Source of the DNA: Klebsormidium nitens
Taxonomy: Eukaryota; Streptophyta; Klebsormidiophyceae; Klebsormidiales; Klebsormidiaceae
Assembly (NCBI GenBank): GCA_000708835.1
Contig: DF237358.1
Location: forward strand, 1 to 64,000
DNA: 64,000 nucleotides
Direction: 5' to 3'
Every line of letters starts with the position of its first letter. Positions within the stretch are counted from its first letter, which is position 1. The notes under the pieces are model-generated. The model searched no databases and had not been told where the DNA came from. It saw only the letters and a list, made by a program, of their open reading frames with translations. Below, in pieces: positions 22,201-41,567 of this stretch. The translations under genes were made by a program, and so were the position numbers.

Positions 22201-25200
22201 GAAGAGCCTCTCACCTCGAGCGACGGGTTGATCGCCTTGAAGTGCTGGAACGTAAAAATGGTGTCCGCATCCAACATGTACTCAAGCCGCTCTCGTCCGG
22301 GTCCGTAGCTCTTGGACAGAATGACTGCGCCGGACGCGCCTTGCAGGTTCATGCGCATCAGGTCGTCCGTGCTCTGGGGGGATCCCTGGAAGAAGTACAG
22401 CCCCGGGAAGATAGACAGCCGCTCCCACTGCACGGAAGGGAAGTTTGCGGGTTGAAGCGTCGCCAGAATTGATTTGCTGCACAAGAGTGGTTTTGGTTAC
22501 CGGGCGTGCAGTCGTAGTTTTGGGGTCGGGAGGGCCTGAGGAGACCGAAGATAGGGGGCTCTCCGGAACCTAGACAATTTCTGCAGCGGAACAATGGAAC
22601 GGAACGGAACGCTCACCTGCTCGCGCAGCGGAAGCACGTCGTCTATGTCACGATCGGGCGCATCATGTCCGAGCGGCTCGCGGCGCAGCAGGGAAACGAG
22701 GTCCCGACGATTCGTGCAGCGGAAAGTAGCAAACGGAACGGAACGGAAATGAACGGAACGCATCGCTTGCCTGCTCGCGCAGCGGAAGCACGTCGTCCAT
22801 AATGACGATCGGGCGCAGCTTGTCGAGCGTCTTGCGGCGCAGCGGGGCGATGAGATGGAACAGCCCTTCCACTGGACCGCACACCACCACGTGGCCGTCG
22901 AATGTCACGCGGCCGAGACGGCACTCCTCCAACGGGTTGCCCTGTGGACAAGATTATAGGGTTTGGAAAACCGGGTTTCACAGGTTAACAGCAGTAACAC
23001 TTACATGGTAATCACTAAAGGCTGGCACAGAAGCTTGGAGCCCAGGCGGCGCTTTCCAGCCGGGTCGACGCTTATTAAACTAGGGTGAAGATGCTGAGCG
23101 GCCGATCGTTGGTGTCTCTGTGTATAGAAGAGTGGACGGGATAAATAATCGATCCATCAGGAAAAATGTGTAGCTTCGCCAGTTGAGCTAACGCGATGGC
23201 AGAACTAGAACGGCGAGCAATTTCCTACCTCCGAGTCTAGGTGGTACAGTTCCCCGAGAGCTTCCAGGGGCTCCTGCGCCGCCCGGTCCCAGTACTCCCT
23301 CTCCGACTCCGCGCCGCTGATCCGCCTGCCACGTGGCGCCTCTGCCGCGACGCTGACGTCACTCTGACGCGACGGCCGCTGCGACGGGCGGCGCTCCAGC
23401 AGCCCGACCTCGTCGTCCAGGTCCGCGGACGCGCGGACCCCCCCGAAACGAAACAGGGCGCTTTTCGGCGGCCGCTGTTCGTCCCGGGGGGTCGCCGTCC
23501 CGGGCTTTGGCGTGGTGGGGCGACTGCGGCTAGGGGGTTTCAGGTCGGGGGTCGCCGGAATAAAGCTACGGGTGCGCAGCGCGGTGAGGGCGAGGTTCAT
23601 CGCGCTCGGGATCGCGGCGGGGGGGAGCTTGGCGGTCTTGACCGGAAGGGGGGGCTTGTCGCGGAACAGGTGGAGGGCGGACAACCTGCAGGCGGTCATG
23701 CTTACGTCAGCGACTGGCGGGTAGGAGCTAAATAATAGCCTTTGTCAGCTGTCGGAGTAGGGGAGAAGCAGCCGGGAGTAACAGTAGGAAATTTTGAGTT
23801 CAAGCACGAGAATCGTGGTCGAAGGATAATGAAGTTAAGGAAGCAGCTACTTGTTGCATGCATGGGATGGTCGCCAGCCAGCAGCACAATGCTTTAAGAA
23901 GGGTAAGGTCCTAATTGACCTTGGTCGCTGCATCCAGGAACTTGTATTCCATCCTGAACATCACGTTCAGTGTCAGGTTCCCTCGTTATCTGCTCTCGTT
24001 GGTTTTTCATAAAGGAAGTAAAGCTTGCGGCGAAAAAACATCGTAAGTATGACCACACAAACCCGTAGCAAGAATCGGTCAGGCACTGCTTACTTTGCTG
24101 CAGACAGCTTTCCAAACGAGTTGATCCGATGCAAGATCCCGTCGGAGCTTCGCCGCTTTGGGTTCCGTTCCGGCGGTCTAGGAGGCCGGACGGAAGCCCG
24201 GGGACTAGAGTCTTGAAAGCGCTCTGCGTCGGCTTCAAAGTCTTCTCGGCGGGTGTACGTCCGATGAACGTCCCATTCGGGGGAAAACTGCACGTAAAGG
24301 ACCGCATCAGCCTTCATTGTTTCTCTGGGCAAATCCTTGCTTAGCTGCGCGTTTCACCCTCGCCCTTTCGGATTCTTTGCGCCACAGAAGTTCTACTTTC
24401 ATTTTTTAAGTTGCGATAAGAAGAATGGGCACTAAAAACCGGAGAGGTCAAAATGTTGGGAAGAGAGTGTGCTGTCGCCCACTTTTTTTTGGATTCCAGC
24501 GACGAGTAAAATAGACTCTCTCTGAAAGCGGGCAATCTTTGTTGGATACTGTCTCTGTAGGGGCCACGAGAGAAAAGCTAATGGCGGTAGGGCCGCGAAC
24601 ATGCGGAGCCATACCTTCTTAAGAAAATTAATTTAGCCCGTCTATTTTGGCCCGTCAAGCACACACTCTTGTTAGTATATCCAGCTGCTCCTTGCAGAGC
24701 AAAAAAAGTGTGAAAAGGCACCTGCGGAGCCAGGTACGCGTCCGGGAGTATCTTCTTGGGGCTTATTTTCAGCCCGAAGTGCGCGACGACGAGCGACGCG
24801 CCCACGTCCTGCGCGACGATAAACCCCAGGGTTCGCCGCACGTCTTCGATCACGAAACCCCAGGGGTTTAGCAGGATTTCGCGGTCGCCTGCTTCGAAGC
24901 TCTCGCCCATCACGGCCAGCCCGATGAGAAGACAGCCGCAGCCCTCGTAGACCAAAGCGGCGACCTGACAGCACAAGCAATTTAGAGTCCAGGTCTTTTG
25001 ATGCTAAACTGACTTTTCCTTTGAAAGATACGCTTTGAAAAGTCGGATGACTTTCCTGTGAATTTCGATTGATAGGAGCGGACTCCTTCTTAGTGTCTGT
25101 TCCAATTGATTAGGTCAGCCCTCTCAGTTAGCGGATCTTGTTAGTTGAACAACCTTTTCGCCTTCGCTGACCCCGCAAAGCAGCCAAAAGCGAAGTGTAT

Positions 25201-28200
25201 CTGCTTGGATTTGAAGTACTACAGGGGAGGAAGAGGAGGCTTACTTACACAGCAGGGCCTTTCTAGGGACTTGACATGCGAGCAATAAGCGACCCAACAA
25301 AGCGACCGTCCTTGAGAAACGTCGTAGCTTCTTTCAGATACTGAGAATTGCAATTCTGTTGTCGCAAACGGTCAGGCTTAAGCGCTTACCTCTTCGAAGC
25401 GCATGCCCTTGAAGCCTGCGGATAGGGGCGTCCGGTAGATCTCCTGCGTGGCCCCGTGCATGTACTCCTGCTGCCAGGGCTCCCGGTGCTTGCTGCTCTT
25501 GCGTGACACCTGGAAATATAGTCACGGTCCAATTCTGACAGAGGATACTTCTTCTGCAGCCTTTCTGTGGCTCAAATGAATCTTGTAACCATTGGTTACG
25601 TCAGACATACCATCAACGGGCTCATTCGTGACTGGAAGAAAGGGCCATAGGCACAGCACTATACATAGAGGAACACGTTTTACTTTTCCGTAGTTGGTGA
25701 GCTTGAAGGGAGTCGCTTCGAGTAAGCCCGCAGTCGACCTGCGCAAAAGTAAAGCGCTGCAACACTTCGAACCTCTGGGGTCTCGCGCAAGCCACAGGTT
25801 TTCGTCCGGAGAAGCGATTGACAGTTTTATAATGTCTCCAGGGCATCCTTTACATTCTGAGATGTTGTCGCTGCCTTCGACGGTGACTGCTCCCAGCTTG
25901 GACAGCGCTGATTCGGCAAGCACTCTCTAACCACAAATGAACGAACCATCAAAACGCGGGAAACCATCAAATTGTTACTTGCAAACAGTAAAAAAGCGGA
26001 AAAACCCAGATTGCGCTCTCACCCTGGTCGACATGCAGAGATTGGTGATCAGTGTGCTCAGCCCCGGCGTGTGACAAGCGGCGCCCAGCAGCGCGAGCTT
26101 GATCTCATTCACACAGACGACGTCGTGACCGTTCAGGCACGCCGGCTCCAGCCCGCTGTGCACTGCCATGTTGGCAATCAGGTGCTCGCGGTTCTCGGGT
26201 TTCAGGAGCTGGACGATAAGCCGGGGACTGCGGGGGAAACCAATGGAAGGGAGACTCATCTTGTAAGAGCGGAGAGTTAGAGAAAAGAAAGAGTCAGTTC
26301 CCAAAAGACGATAAAAGAGAATCCTACGGTGTCTTGTGAAAGGATGTGAAAGGATTTCAAAGGAATTGCTGCCTGCACTCCTCCTCGCATCTCCCAAACA
26401 TCCTCTACGAAACGGAAGGGAAGAAAGCGGAACGGAAATGCGCACCTAAGAGTTGCTTCAGTGCTGTTTGCGTGGTCACTGAGGGGGCCAGCACAACGCG
26501 GCTGCTTCTTACCGTCCAACTCCGGCCAAAAATAAAAGACTAATTGAAGGAACGGAACGAGTCCCATCGGAACGGAACGGATTCTGATACCTGTGCGTCG
26601 CTCCTGTGCTGTTGGAGTGGTCTTTGAGGGAGTGCTGCACGGCGAGCGCGAGCATGGTGCTGCTGCAGTCATCGTCGCTTGCGTCGCTGCAGAACCAAAA
26701 TTGGCACGCAACGGAACGGAAAAAGACCGGAACGGAAAGCCGCACCTGTGGTGTCGCTCCCGTGCTGTTGGCGTGGTCCGTGAGGTACTGCTGCACCGAG
26801 CGCGAGCATAATCCTGTCGCTGTCCTCCTCGCTCGCGTCATAGCTAAAATTTGATCTGGCACGAAACGAAACGGTAATCGAGCGGAACGGAAATCCGCAC
26901 CTGTGGGTCGCTCCCGTGCTGTTAGTGTGGTCGATGGGGTACTGCTGCACGGCGAGCGCGAGCATGTTGCTGCTGCATCCCCTGGTTTCTGGTTGAAGGT
27001 TAATGGAACGGAACAAAACGAAACAAGCGGGACGCCGCACCTGTGCGTCGCTCCCGTGTTGTTGGCGTGGTCCGTGCTGCACGGCGAGCGCGAGCATGAT
27101 GCTGCCGCTTTCTACTCTGCCGCCCTGGGATTCTGGCAAAAGGCAGAAGGATACATAAGAATGAACGGAACGAAGCCGAACGGAAGGGGAACTGCGTACC
27201 TGTGCGTCGCTCCCGTGCTGTTGGCGTGGTCTTTGAGGTACTGCTGCACGGCGAGCGTGAGCATGATGCTGCTGCTGTCATCGTCGCTCGCGTCGTGGCA
27301 GAACCAAAATTGGCACGCAACGGAACCAGAAAAGGCCGGAACGGAAAGCCGCACCTGTGCGTCGCTCCCGTGCTATTGGCGTGGTCCGTGAGGTACTGCT
27401 GCACAGCGAGCGCGAGCATGATGCTGCTGCCGTCCTCCTCGCTCGCGTCGGGGCAGAACCAAAATTGGCACGCAACGGAACCAGAAAAGGCCGGAACGTA
27501 ACGCCGCACCTGTGCGTCGCTCCCGTGCTGTTGGCGTGGTCCGTGAGGTACTGCTGCACAGCGAGCGCGAGCATGATGCTGCTGCTGTCCTCCTCGCTCG
27601 CGTCGTGGCAGAACTTGTCGGTCAGGAAGAAGCACGCGCTCGCGCGCTCGACGGCGGCGCGCCGCAGGTCCTTGGCGAACATGGGGGATCCCTCCACGTA
27701 CTGCATGTGCCGGCTGTGCACGGACGCGCGCATCAGCAGCTCCAGCTGCCGCGAGGGGGCCTGCCGGGAAAACGTGTGTGGGTCAGTCTACTATCGTGCG
27801 TGAATCGAGAAAAGTCGTTCGAACATCTCGACGTTCGCGATCGGGACTGCATAAGGTGTCGGCTTAGGCGGTCGCTGGGGCAGGAAACGATTAGATGCCA
27901 GACGTTGCTCATCTGATCAAACCGGCCACGTTTTCCAATCCACTTGAGGTAGGTATGTTCGCGCTTGTTGTCAAAAATGGAGAGCGTCGACAGGAACAAG
28001 GCGGTGCATCGACATGTGCTCTTCCATTTTTCTTCTGTAGGTACAGTTCAGGTGACTCTTTGGTTCAACTCACCTGTGGGGCCAAGAGGACGAGGTCCTG
28101 GTCGCCAAAGCCATGGTCTTTGTCGAAGAACTCGGTGATGAAGTCTGAAACTCCCTGAAAGCGACACGAAAACAGGTTAGAGAAAAGTAATTACCCAACA

Positions 28201-31200
28201 GAACGTTCGACCAACAAAGTAACTCCAAGCCTAAGACGTATCTTGTCGTAAGTAAAGGCGCAGCATTTCCGGCCAATCCTCCAGACTTCGTACTCTGACT
28301 TTTGTGAGGGGCACCATCCATGAAATGCGTCCCATGATAGACTTTGTCCACTGTGAACCTTTGGCTTCAAAAAGCAGACACATCAGAGCCCGACTGGGTA
28401 GCAATGGAAGGACCGGCGGCTTTCTTTGCGAAGGAAGCAATGCCGATAGATTGGAAGCTTCAAAGCCGATAAGACGTCAGATAAAGAACAACAAATTTCT
28501 AGGAGATGCAACCATCACAACAAGACGCACCCTGGTTGTAAGGTTTCCGCAGAGCACCACGTGGCTACCTGTGCGCAGGGGACGGTACCAGATGCGCGCG
28601 TAGACTGCAACCACGTCAATGCGTAAGCCTCTCCACATAAAATCCGGAATTTGAAGCCCCAATAGGCGAATTAGCGAGCACTTGCTCAGCCTTTCTTTCG
28701 CCAAGCACGAAGTATCCCTCTTGTGTGAAACAAGCGGAACTGAACGAACGAAGTAAGACTTGCAAGCTGTCGTCTGCGATAATGACTGCGTCGCATGAGA
28801 TTGCGGGAACCTTGGGCTTGAGGATGAGAGTAGCAGAGAACACAAGCTCAGTAGAAGCTCAGGGAGGCATAGGTTGTAAGCAGAGTATACGAAGCCGGCT
28901 TACGTGAACTAAGGGAGAGCAGGTTGAAGAGCGATGTCGTCTGCACAGAGGAAACGTCAACAAGGTGCCAGAGATCAGATTTTCAAAGAATCTTCATTGA
29001 GGCTGTATTCAAGTTTGCAGCGCCTTTCTCACGGGTCGAGAGGTCAACCAAACAATATTCTTGACGGCTTTTGAGGACCGAGGATGCTTGACCGGGCGGC
29101 ATCATTCTTTGTTTCGGTGTAACCTCTGCTAATCCAAACAGGCTGGTGATCTGCGCCTATTACCAATCTCAGAGGCTTCAAATTGGAGAAAGTATGATTG
29201 CGTTGGGATTAAAAGTGGCCGGCCTCACCTGATACGGCAACACGATAAAGATGACTGCGAGCATGCCCAGGATGATGACCTTGCCAGCATCAGACTGCAC
29301 AGGAACGTTGAGAGGTTTTTAAGGTGCCGCTTCTGGGAAGGCTCTGCAGGTTCTGACGCTAGAGTTGGGTTGATTTGCACAGGTCACATCGTCCAATCTG
29401 GATCCGGAGAGAACGCATAGAGAGCAATGTCTCCACCTCTTGTCATTTGTGGAACCGCACACTTCGCCAATCCTACGACCACACTAGGACCACACTGCGA
29501 CCACTGATTGCAGCATTTCCTGCGGTTTCAGAAGCTGGTCATCAATCAACATCAAACGCAGCCGTTCAAACTAGGCCCGCTTCCCCCTTGATCAAACTAG
29601 GCCCGCTTCCCCCTTGATCAAGCCGCTTTTGAAGAGTTCTGCTCCTCAAAACCAATCAACATCCAAGAGGAGACACGAGCCGAATGTGATGCCCCTCAGC
29701 TGAAGGACCAACAATACAAAGGAAAAGCAGAACAAGTGAAAACAAGTGAAAGCAAGTGAAAAACAAGTGAAAACAAGTGAAAGCAGAACTGGCGAACAGA
29801 TGACGGTCAGCACACTACCTCTGGATGGATGTCCCCATAGCCTATGGTGCTCAGCGAGATGCACGTAAGATAGACCGCGTTCAGGAAGGATAGATGCTGC
29901 CGCCGCTCCGCGATATTGAGCAGGCCCGCCGTCACAAAGATCGTGCAGACGACCGTATACGCCAGCATCATCACCTTGCGGTGCACCTCTGCGGGGGCAT
30001 AGCGTTTTCCGTTCAGGAAAAGAGATGGTCCCAGGTCTTGTCACAGCGATCAGCAACCAACATGAGTAGGCCAGCTGCGCAAAGGTCAGGCAGCCAACAG
30101 TGTGTGCCAGCATTATCCGGAGGCATAGCGGATCCCGGTGAGGAATCGCAATGGTGAAAGCGATGATAAGGTTCTGTAATTGCAATTGGTCTTGCTCGGA
30201 CAAAGGGTGGACTATATCTATCGCAATTTCTAAGCGAACGGACTGGAAGCTAGGTCAAGCGATTGGTGTAGAGCTTCAATCAGGATACCTCTTGCAAAAT
30301 AAAAAAACCAGTTCAGAGCGAAGAAAGGGCCTCCTCACCTGCATCGGTGCGGCTCAGCAGACGATGCACTCGCAAGACGCGAGTGATCCGCAGGATCCGG
30401 ACCTGCAACAGCAGTACAATAGAGCGTAAACAGAACTATCACGACACGTCTTGTAACAACGGCATGCTTCAAAAGCCTCTAAGTATCGCCACAACAACCA
30501 AGCTTCTTATCTAACCAAGAGAAGCTTCAAGCGACTAGAGTACGAAGGCTTGAGAAGCAGTACTCCAGAGCGGGTGCGAAAACCTGATCCAATAAAATCA
30601 TAAAAACCTCTGACTATCTTAGGTTCAGGGCAACCTGCAGGGGCTGCGCAGCATGGAAGCGAGGAGAAGGATCACAAAAAAAGCTCAAATCTATGTCGCT
30701 TACCACTCTCAGGAAGTTGAGCGTTGTACTCGCGTTTTGAATTGCAGCAAGGAAGGTGGGAACGATGGTCAGGACATCAACAATGCCCGCCAAGCTGAAG
30801 ACGTACACGAGGCTGCGAATGCAAGGGGAGAGAACTGAGCGACTTCCCGAGTGATAGTTTAGCGGTTGATATCTGTTGCAGCTTCTGCAAAGACTCGCTT
30901 CAAGTCAGTGTTGTTGGCTGATCGATTCAACAGCAAGCGATCGACGTTCTTTTCGAAAGAGTTTGTCCCTGCAGCAGGCAAAAGCCTCTGATGAAAACCA
31001 TAGCGAGTGTGCCGCAGAGACGCCGGTCTGTTCTTGAGAGAATGATCAGATCCAGCGTTCACACACAGTCAGCACACCAAGCTCACCGGTTTTCTGCGAC
31101 GTAGAACCTTAGAAGGTACTCCAGCAGGAAGAAGCTAGAGATGACGAACTGCATTGGAGAAACGCACGCACAGGTCATGACGTCTGTCTCATTCTTTGGG

Positions 31201-33269
31201 TTCTCTTTGGATTGGACGTCCCACGGTTCATTATTCTGGACCGGACGTCTGAAACCCGAAAAAGAGCTTAAAGGGCCAGATGAGCATTTCAACGACCGAC
31301 ACTAATGTTTCGAGCATCGAGCATCCGTTACAGGGAGCCGTGGCAATTATTGGAATAGTCGCACTCAGCTCTTGACCAGGTAAATCTCAGTTCCTTTGCA
31401 CCGTTAGTTTCAAAATTCAAGGAGGCGATCAAGAGTCCCTAGTTCTTGAAGTTCCAGTCTCAGAGTGCCTCCTGAGAAAGTTCAGCGTCTCAGTGCTTTC
31501 TCCTTTTACAGACGGTGGGGACTTTTGGTGGGCTTCATCGGTGCAGACGACTAACCTACTCACGCTTGTTCAATATCAGCAGAGGAACAGTTTGCAAACG
31601 AATTGAGTGGTCTTCGAAGCGCACCTCGACAACGAACTCCCAAGCGGACCAGTTGACAACGTCCCCTGAGAAAGGCTCCACTCGATACGTCTCAACTATG
31701 TACAGCAGGACTGCCAGCATGCTCAGCCCCGTCGAGAAGAGGTCCTGTTCAAATTGCAACCAATGGTTAGACATCTTGATTCTCGAGCCGAGCGGGAGGA
31801 AGCTTCAGAGCTTTACAAACTTCCTTCCCGACATGCTCGTGTAGATTAAAAGCTACTGCTCAAGTAAAATGCGTGTCAAACAAATGCATATCAATTTGAC
31901 CTGACTGAAGAAACGAGTGAGACTCTTGTCTTTGAAAACCAGAGGCAACACAGGATGAAACTTCTGACGTAGTACTTGTAATCCGTATCAGGAAAAGGGG
32001 AAAGAAGGAAATGGAGTAGGGAAGAAGAGGGAAAGGATCTTCTGACACGAGTTGAAACCTCCTCAAAGCCATCAAGACACATGCATTGGTACTGCCACTT
32101 TTCAGGACACTTGACAAACACACTGCTCAGTACAACTATTGTTGAGAAGCAATCTCCGGCTTTCAGGGAACGGCACAGATTTCTGCTCGGTCATAAGGTC
32201 TTTATAAAAACAATCTGCAAATACTGGTGTCGACAGATTCGAGGGTCTTGAGCAGCTTTAGAAGCAATGAGATCGCAACCATAAGGGAAGGCGCAACGTA
32301 CAAGGAACAGACCAGCCCGTGACACCTCCAGGTACTTGCGTAGTCTCTGTCGGAACGACACCGCTGCAAAGATGGCTGCGTCACTCTCTGGCCCATGTGG
32401 ACTGGAGGGTTGAGGCAGGTCCATGCCAGCAGAGCTTGAAATCTGCAAAGAAACCACTGACATAAGTTCCTTCGCTTCTTAATTCCTTGAACACCCGTTT
32501 AAAAGTTCCAGGATGGTTCCACGTTGTTTTCAAACAGTTGGGGTTATGCTTACAATCAATTTCAAAAGGAAAATGAAGCATAGAGATGCAGGATGGGAAC
32601 AAAAAGCTGGGAGTGTATAGTGGCGCTGGAACAGCCTGCTAGTCTCATGCCCTTTTCTTATTCCATCTCATGGGCGTTTGTGGAGAAGTAGCATATAGAC
32701 ACATCTGTAAATTTTGGCATAGCAAACGACCATGCGTGAGCTAATAGCGAGCAAACCCGTTGTCAGATTCAAAGATAGGACCTGATGAGAGTATTGCAAG
32801 CCTCCCTAGCTTTGATTTAAGTTAGAAGGCCAATCCTTATCCAAGCAGAAACACCAATCTGCAACACAATAGGCACCGTCAAGGTTTGACAAAGGGCTGA
32901 CGGAGATCCGCACCACTTGAGAGCTTTGTCACTTGCATCAAGCCAGTGTTTTAAAGTTTGATGAAATCTTTTCCAGGAGAAAAGCTATCATGACTTTCGT
33001 ATTCAGCCCCTTCTGCATGGGGCTTGTTACAACCTCAACTGCCCTACCCTACTCTTTCGCACCACCGACTACTCCCTGCTTGAGCACTTGGTGGGTTTGA
33101 AGCCACAAAAAGGGTGGTACAACTTGTAGGCAACTTCTTTCACCTGCTCAATCTCTGTAACGCGCTTCCTGTACAATGGACTGTCAGAGCTGCCAGCAAC
33201 CCTTGGAGGTGCCCTCCCTTCTTCGGCGTCTGGGACTGCTAGCCTCAGGAAAGGGCCTGTAGCTGCCAT
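19250..33269 (-). CDS. Slo/BK-type potassium channel with two RCK domains
   Basis: 22 exons, 1317 residues. Exons: 33269-33144, 32442-32302, 31744-31625 (S1), 31148-31087 (S2), 30812-30704 (S3), 30402-30339 (S4: [16 protein letters not shown]), 29988-29819 (S5, pore STIGYGD), 29294-29229 (S6), 28940-28904, 28604-28531 (RCK1 start, HVVLCGNLT), 28154-28074, 27760-27510, 26227-26023 ([19 protein letters not shown]), 25509-25390, 24964-24722, 24344-24094, 23685-23229 (Pro/Arg-rich linker), 22941-22771 (RCK2, [10 protein letters not shown]), 22427-22215 ([16 protein letters not shown]), 21408-21253 ([14 protein letters not shown]), 20841-20587, 19831-19250. All phases close. It should pass K+ across a membrane under voltage and cytosolic control. 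S4 has basic residues every third position. The acidic calcium bowl expected just before PFAAGR is missing. The last 55 residues look like a coiled coil ([20 protein letters not shown]). Donor of exon 22941-22771 is GC. The start is the first ATG in frame and could be preceded by another exon. Confidence 0.9.
21880..22427 (-). repeat. Native RCK2 exon plus two diverged copies of its 3' end
   Basis: The end of exon 22427-22215 ([20 protein letters not shown].. to PSLE, then donor) recurs with the boundary at 22052 ([20 protein letters not shown].., same length, donor GTGAGG kept). A second, more decayed copy has its boundary near 21880 (KAMNPALE; donor lost). Spacings are 163 and 172 bp. Confidence 0.8.
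22617..22941 (-). repeat. RCK2 exon end duplicated with its donor
   Basis: Exon 22941-22771 ends DDVLPLREQ before a GC donor (CAG|GCAAGC). A copy of its last ~85 bp lies 154 bp downstream and ends DDVLPLREQ before a standard GT donor (CAG|GTGAGC) at 22617. The copy has one +1 and one -1 shift that cancel. The intron between carries repeated CGGAACGGAA. Confidence 0.85.
26446..27760 (-). repeat. Eight-copy tandem array of an RCK1 exon end plus donor and intron start
   Basis: Native exon 27760-27510 ends with [13 protein letters not shown]...ANSTGATH and CACAG|GTGCGG. Its last ~96-100 bp plus ~55 bp of intron recur with exon ends at 27355, 27200, 27041, 26901, 26746, 26591 and 26446, a period near 155 bp. 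All eight copies keep GT after the exon end. Copies at 27355, 27200 and 26591 keep the reading frame; 27041, 26901 and 26746 carry small indels; 26446 is badly decayed. Intron parts are rich in TTCCGTTCCG (sense). Confidence 0.92.
29563..29616. repeat. 26-bp direct repeat, two copies
   Basis: TCAAACTAGGCCCGCTTCCC followed by CCTTG occurs twice head to tail in the intron between the pore and S6 exons of the channel. Confidence 0.85.
29731..29785. repeat. AACAAGTGAA short tandem repeat
   Basis: About five imperfect copies of a ~10-12 bp unit (AAACAAGTGAA) in the same channel intron, 35 bp from the pore exon donor. A simple microsatellite-like tract. Confidence 0.85.
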
Positions 33270-34122
33270 TCTCCGTGCTTGTTCCAACTGGCTAGCAATG
33301 CTGCACCACTTCAAAAGAAGAGAGGCAGAAGTAGCTGGTCAACTCGCAATATGATTCGTGGACACCTGTTGCGGTGCCTCCAAGCAACCCAGTCCTGACA
33401 ATCTCTCTCCACCTTAGGATCTCTCGTCAGCTCTCAGAATTGACATCCACAATCTTTTGCGCACGTTTTTTCACGTTCAATCACCAGCTGATTCGAGCTC
33501 TCTGAGGCTTGAGCTCTGTGGCATGACTAACATGTGATCAGGGAATGATGTAATGAGTTGTGGTGAATTGTAGTACACTACTGGTAGTGTGTCATAGAAT
33601 GTGGTGAGTTACATACATATGCAATTGTATCAGAGGAGTGCCGCAGATGGAATTAAGGCAGCCTGCCAGAGCCGCTGTCCTGAGAAGAGATGCACGGATC
33701 CTGATCAGTGCGCTGTCCTACCTAAAAAACGTGAACTTTAACCGTTCTGTGAGCTACTCCAAAAAGAGCTTCCTGAGGAGCTCGATCAGCGAGCTGAGCT
33801 CACACAGGCACGCACAGAACGACATTTTAGGGTTTCGAACTAGAGCCGGCTTAAGCGTTCCAGCAGTGTCCCCTTTCCCTATATATTGTGAGCCGTTCGA
33901 TGAGTTCAAGCGACGGTTCGATGGGCTTGTTGTGGCGAATTACATCTTACAATCTAGCTTCATCTACGGTACGATCGGATCCTGGTCAGAGTCGTGACAA
34001 TTGACGGTTACAAAGCCTCTACCAATCGGTCCATCGTTTGTACAACTAGGGGCGACGACCCGTGCGTGCATTGTGCATGATGAGGCTGGCCTGCGAAAGA
34101 AGAAACGAGCTGGCAAGCCACG
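33270..34122. promoter_or_regulatory. Shared upstream region of the divergent channel and folate genes
   Basis: The two start codons point away from each other with 853 bp between. A TATA-like CCTATATATT at 33878-33887 lies about 240 bp before the folate-gene ATG. A plus-strand frame at 33638-33997 shows no domain and does not join in phase. Promoter assignment is inference. Confidence 0.35.

Positions 34123-41567
<7,445 letters not shown>

Noticed and set aside
25522-25923. 133-codon minus-strand frame with several Cys
   Set aside because: Lies wholly in the channel intron between exons 26227-26023 and 25509-25390, which join in phase without it.
26446-27760. CRISPR-like or satellite array
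   Set aside because: Units are fragments of the neighbouring exon and intron, not repeat-spacer units, and the context is a spliced nuclear gene.
26593-27916. Several plus-strand frames with repeated [12 protein letters not shown]
   Set aside because: Antisense shadows of the RCK1 array; repetition comes from the DNA array.
33638-33997. 119-codon plus-strand frame before the folate gene
   Set aside because: No domain, and it does not splice in phase to the exon with the presequence ATG.
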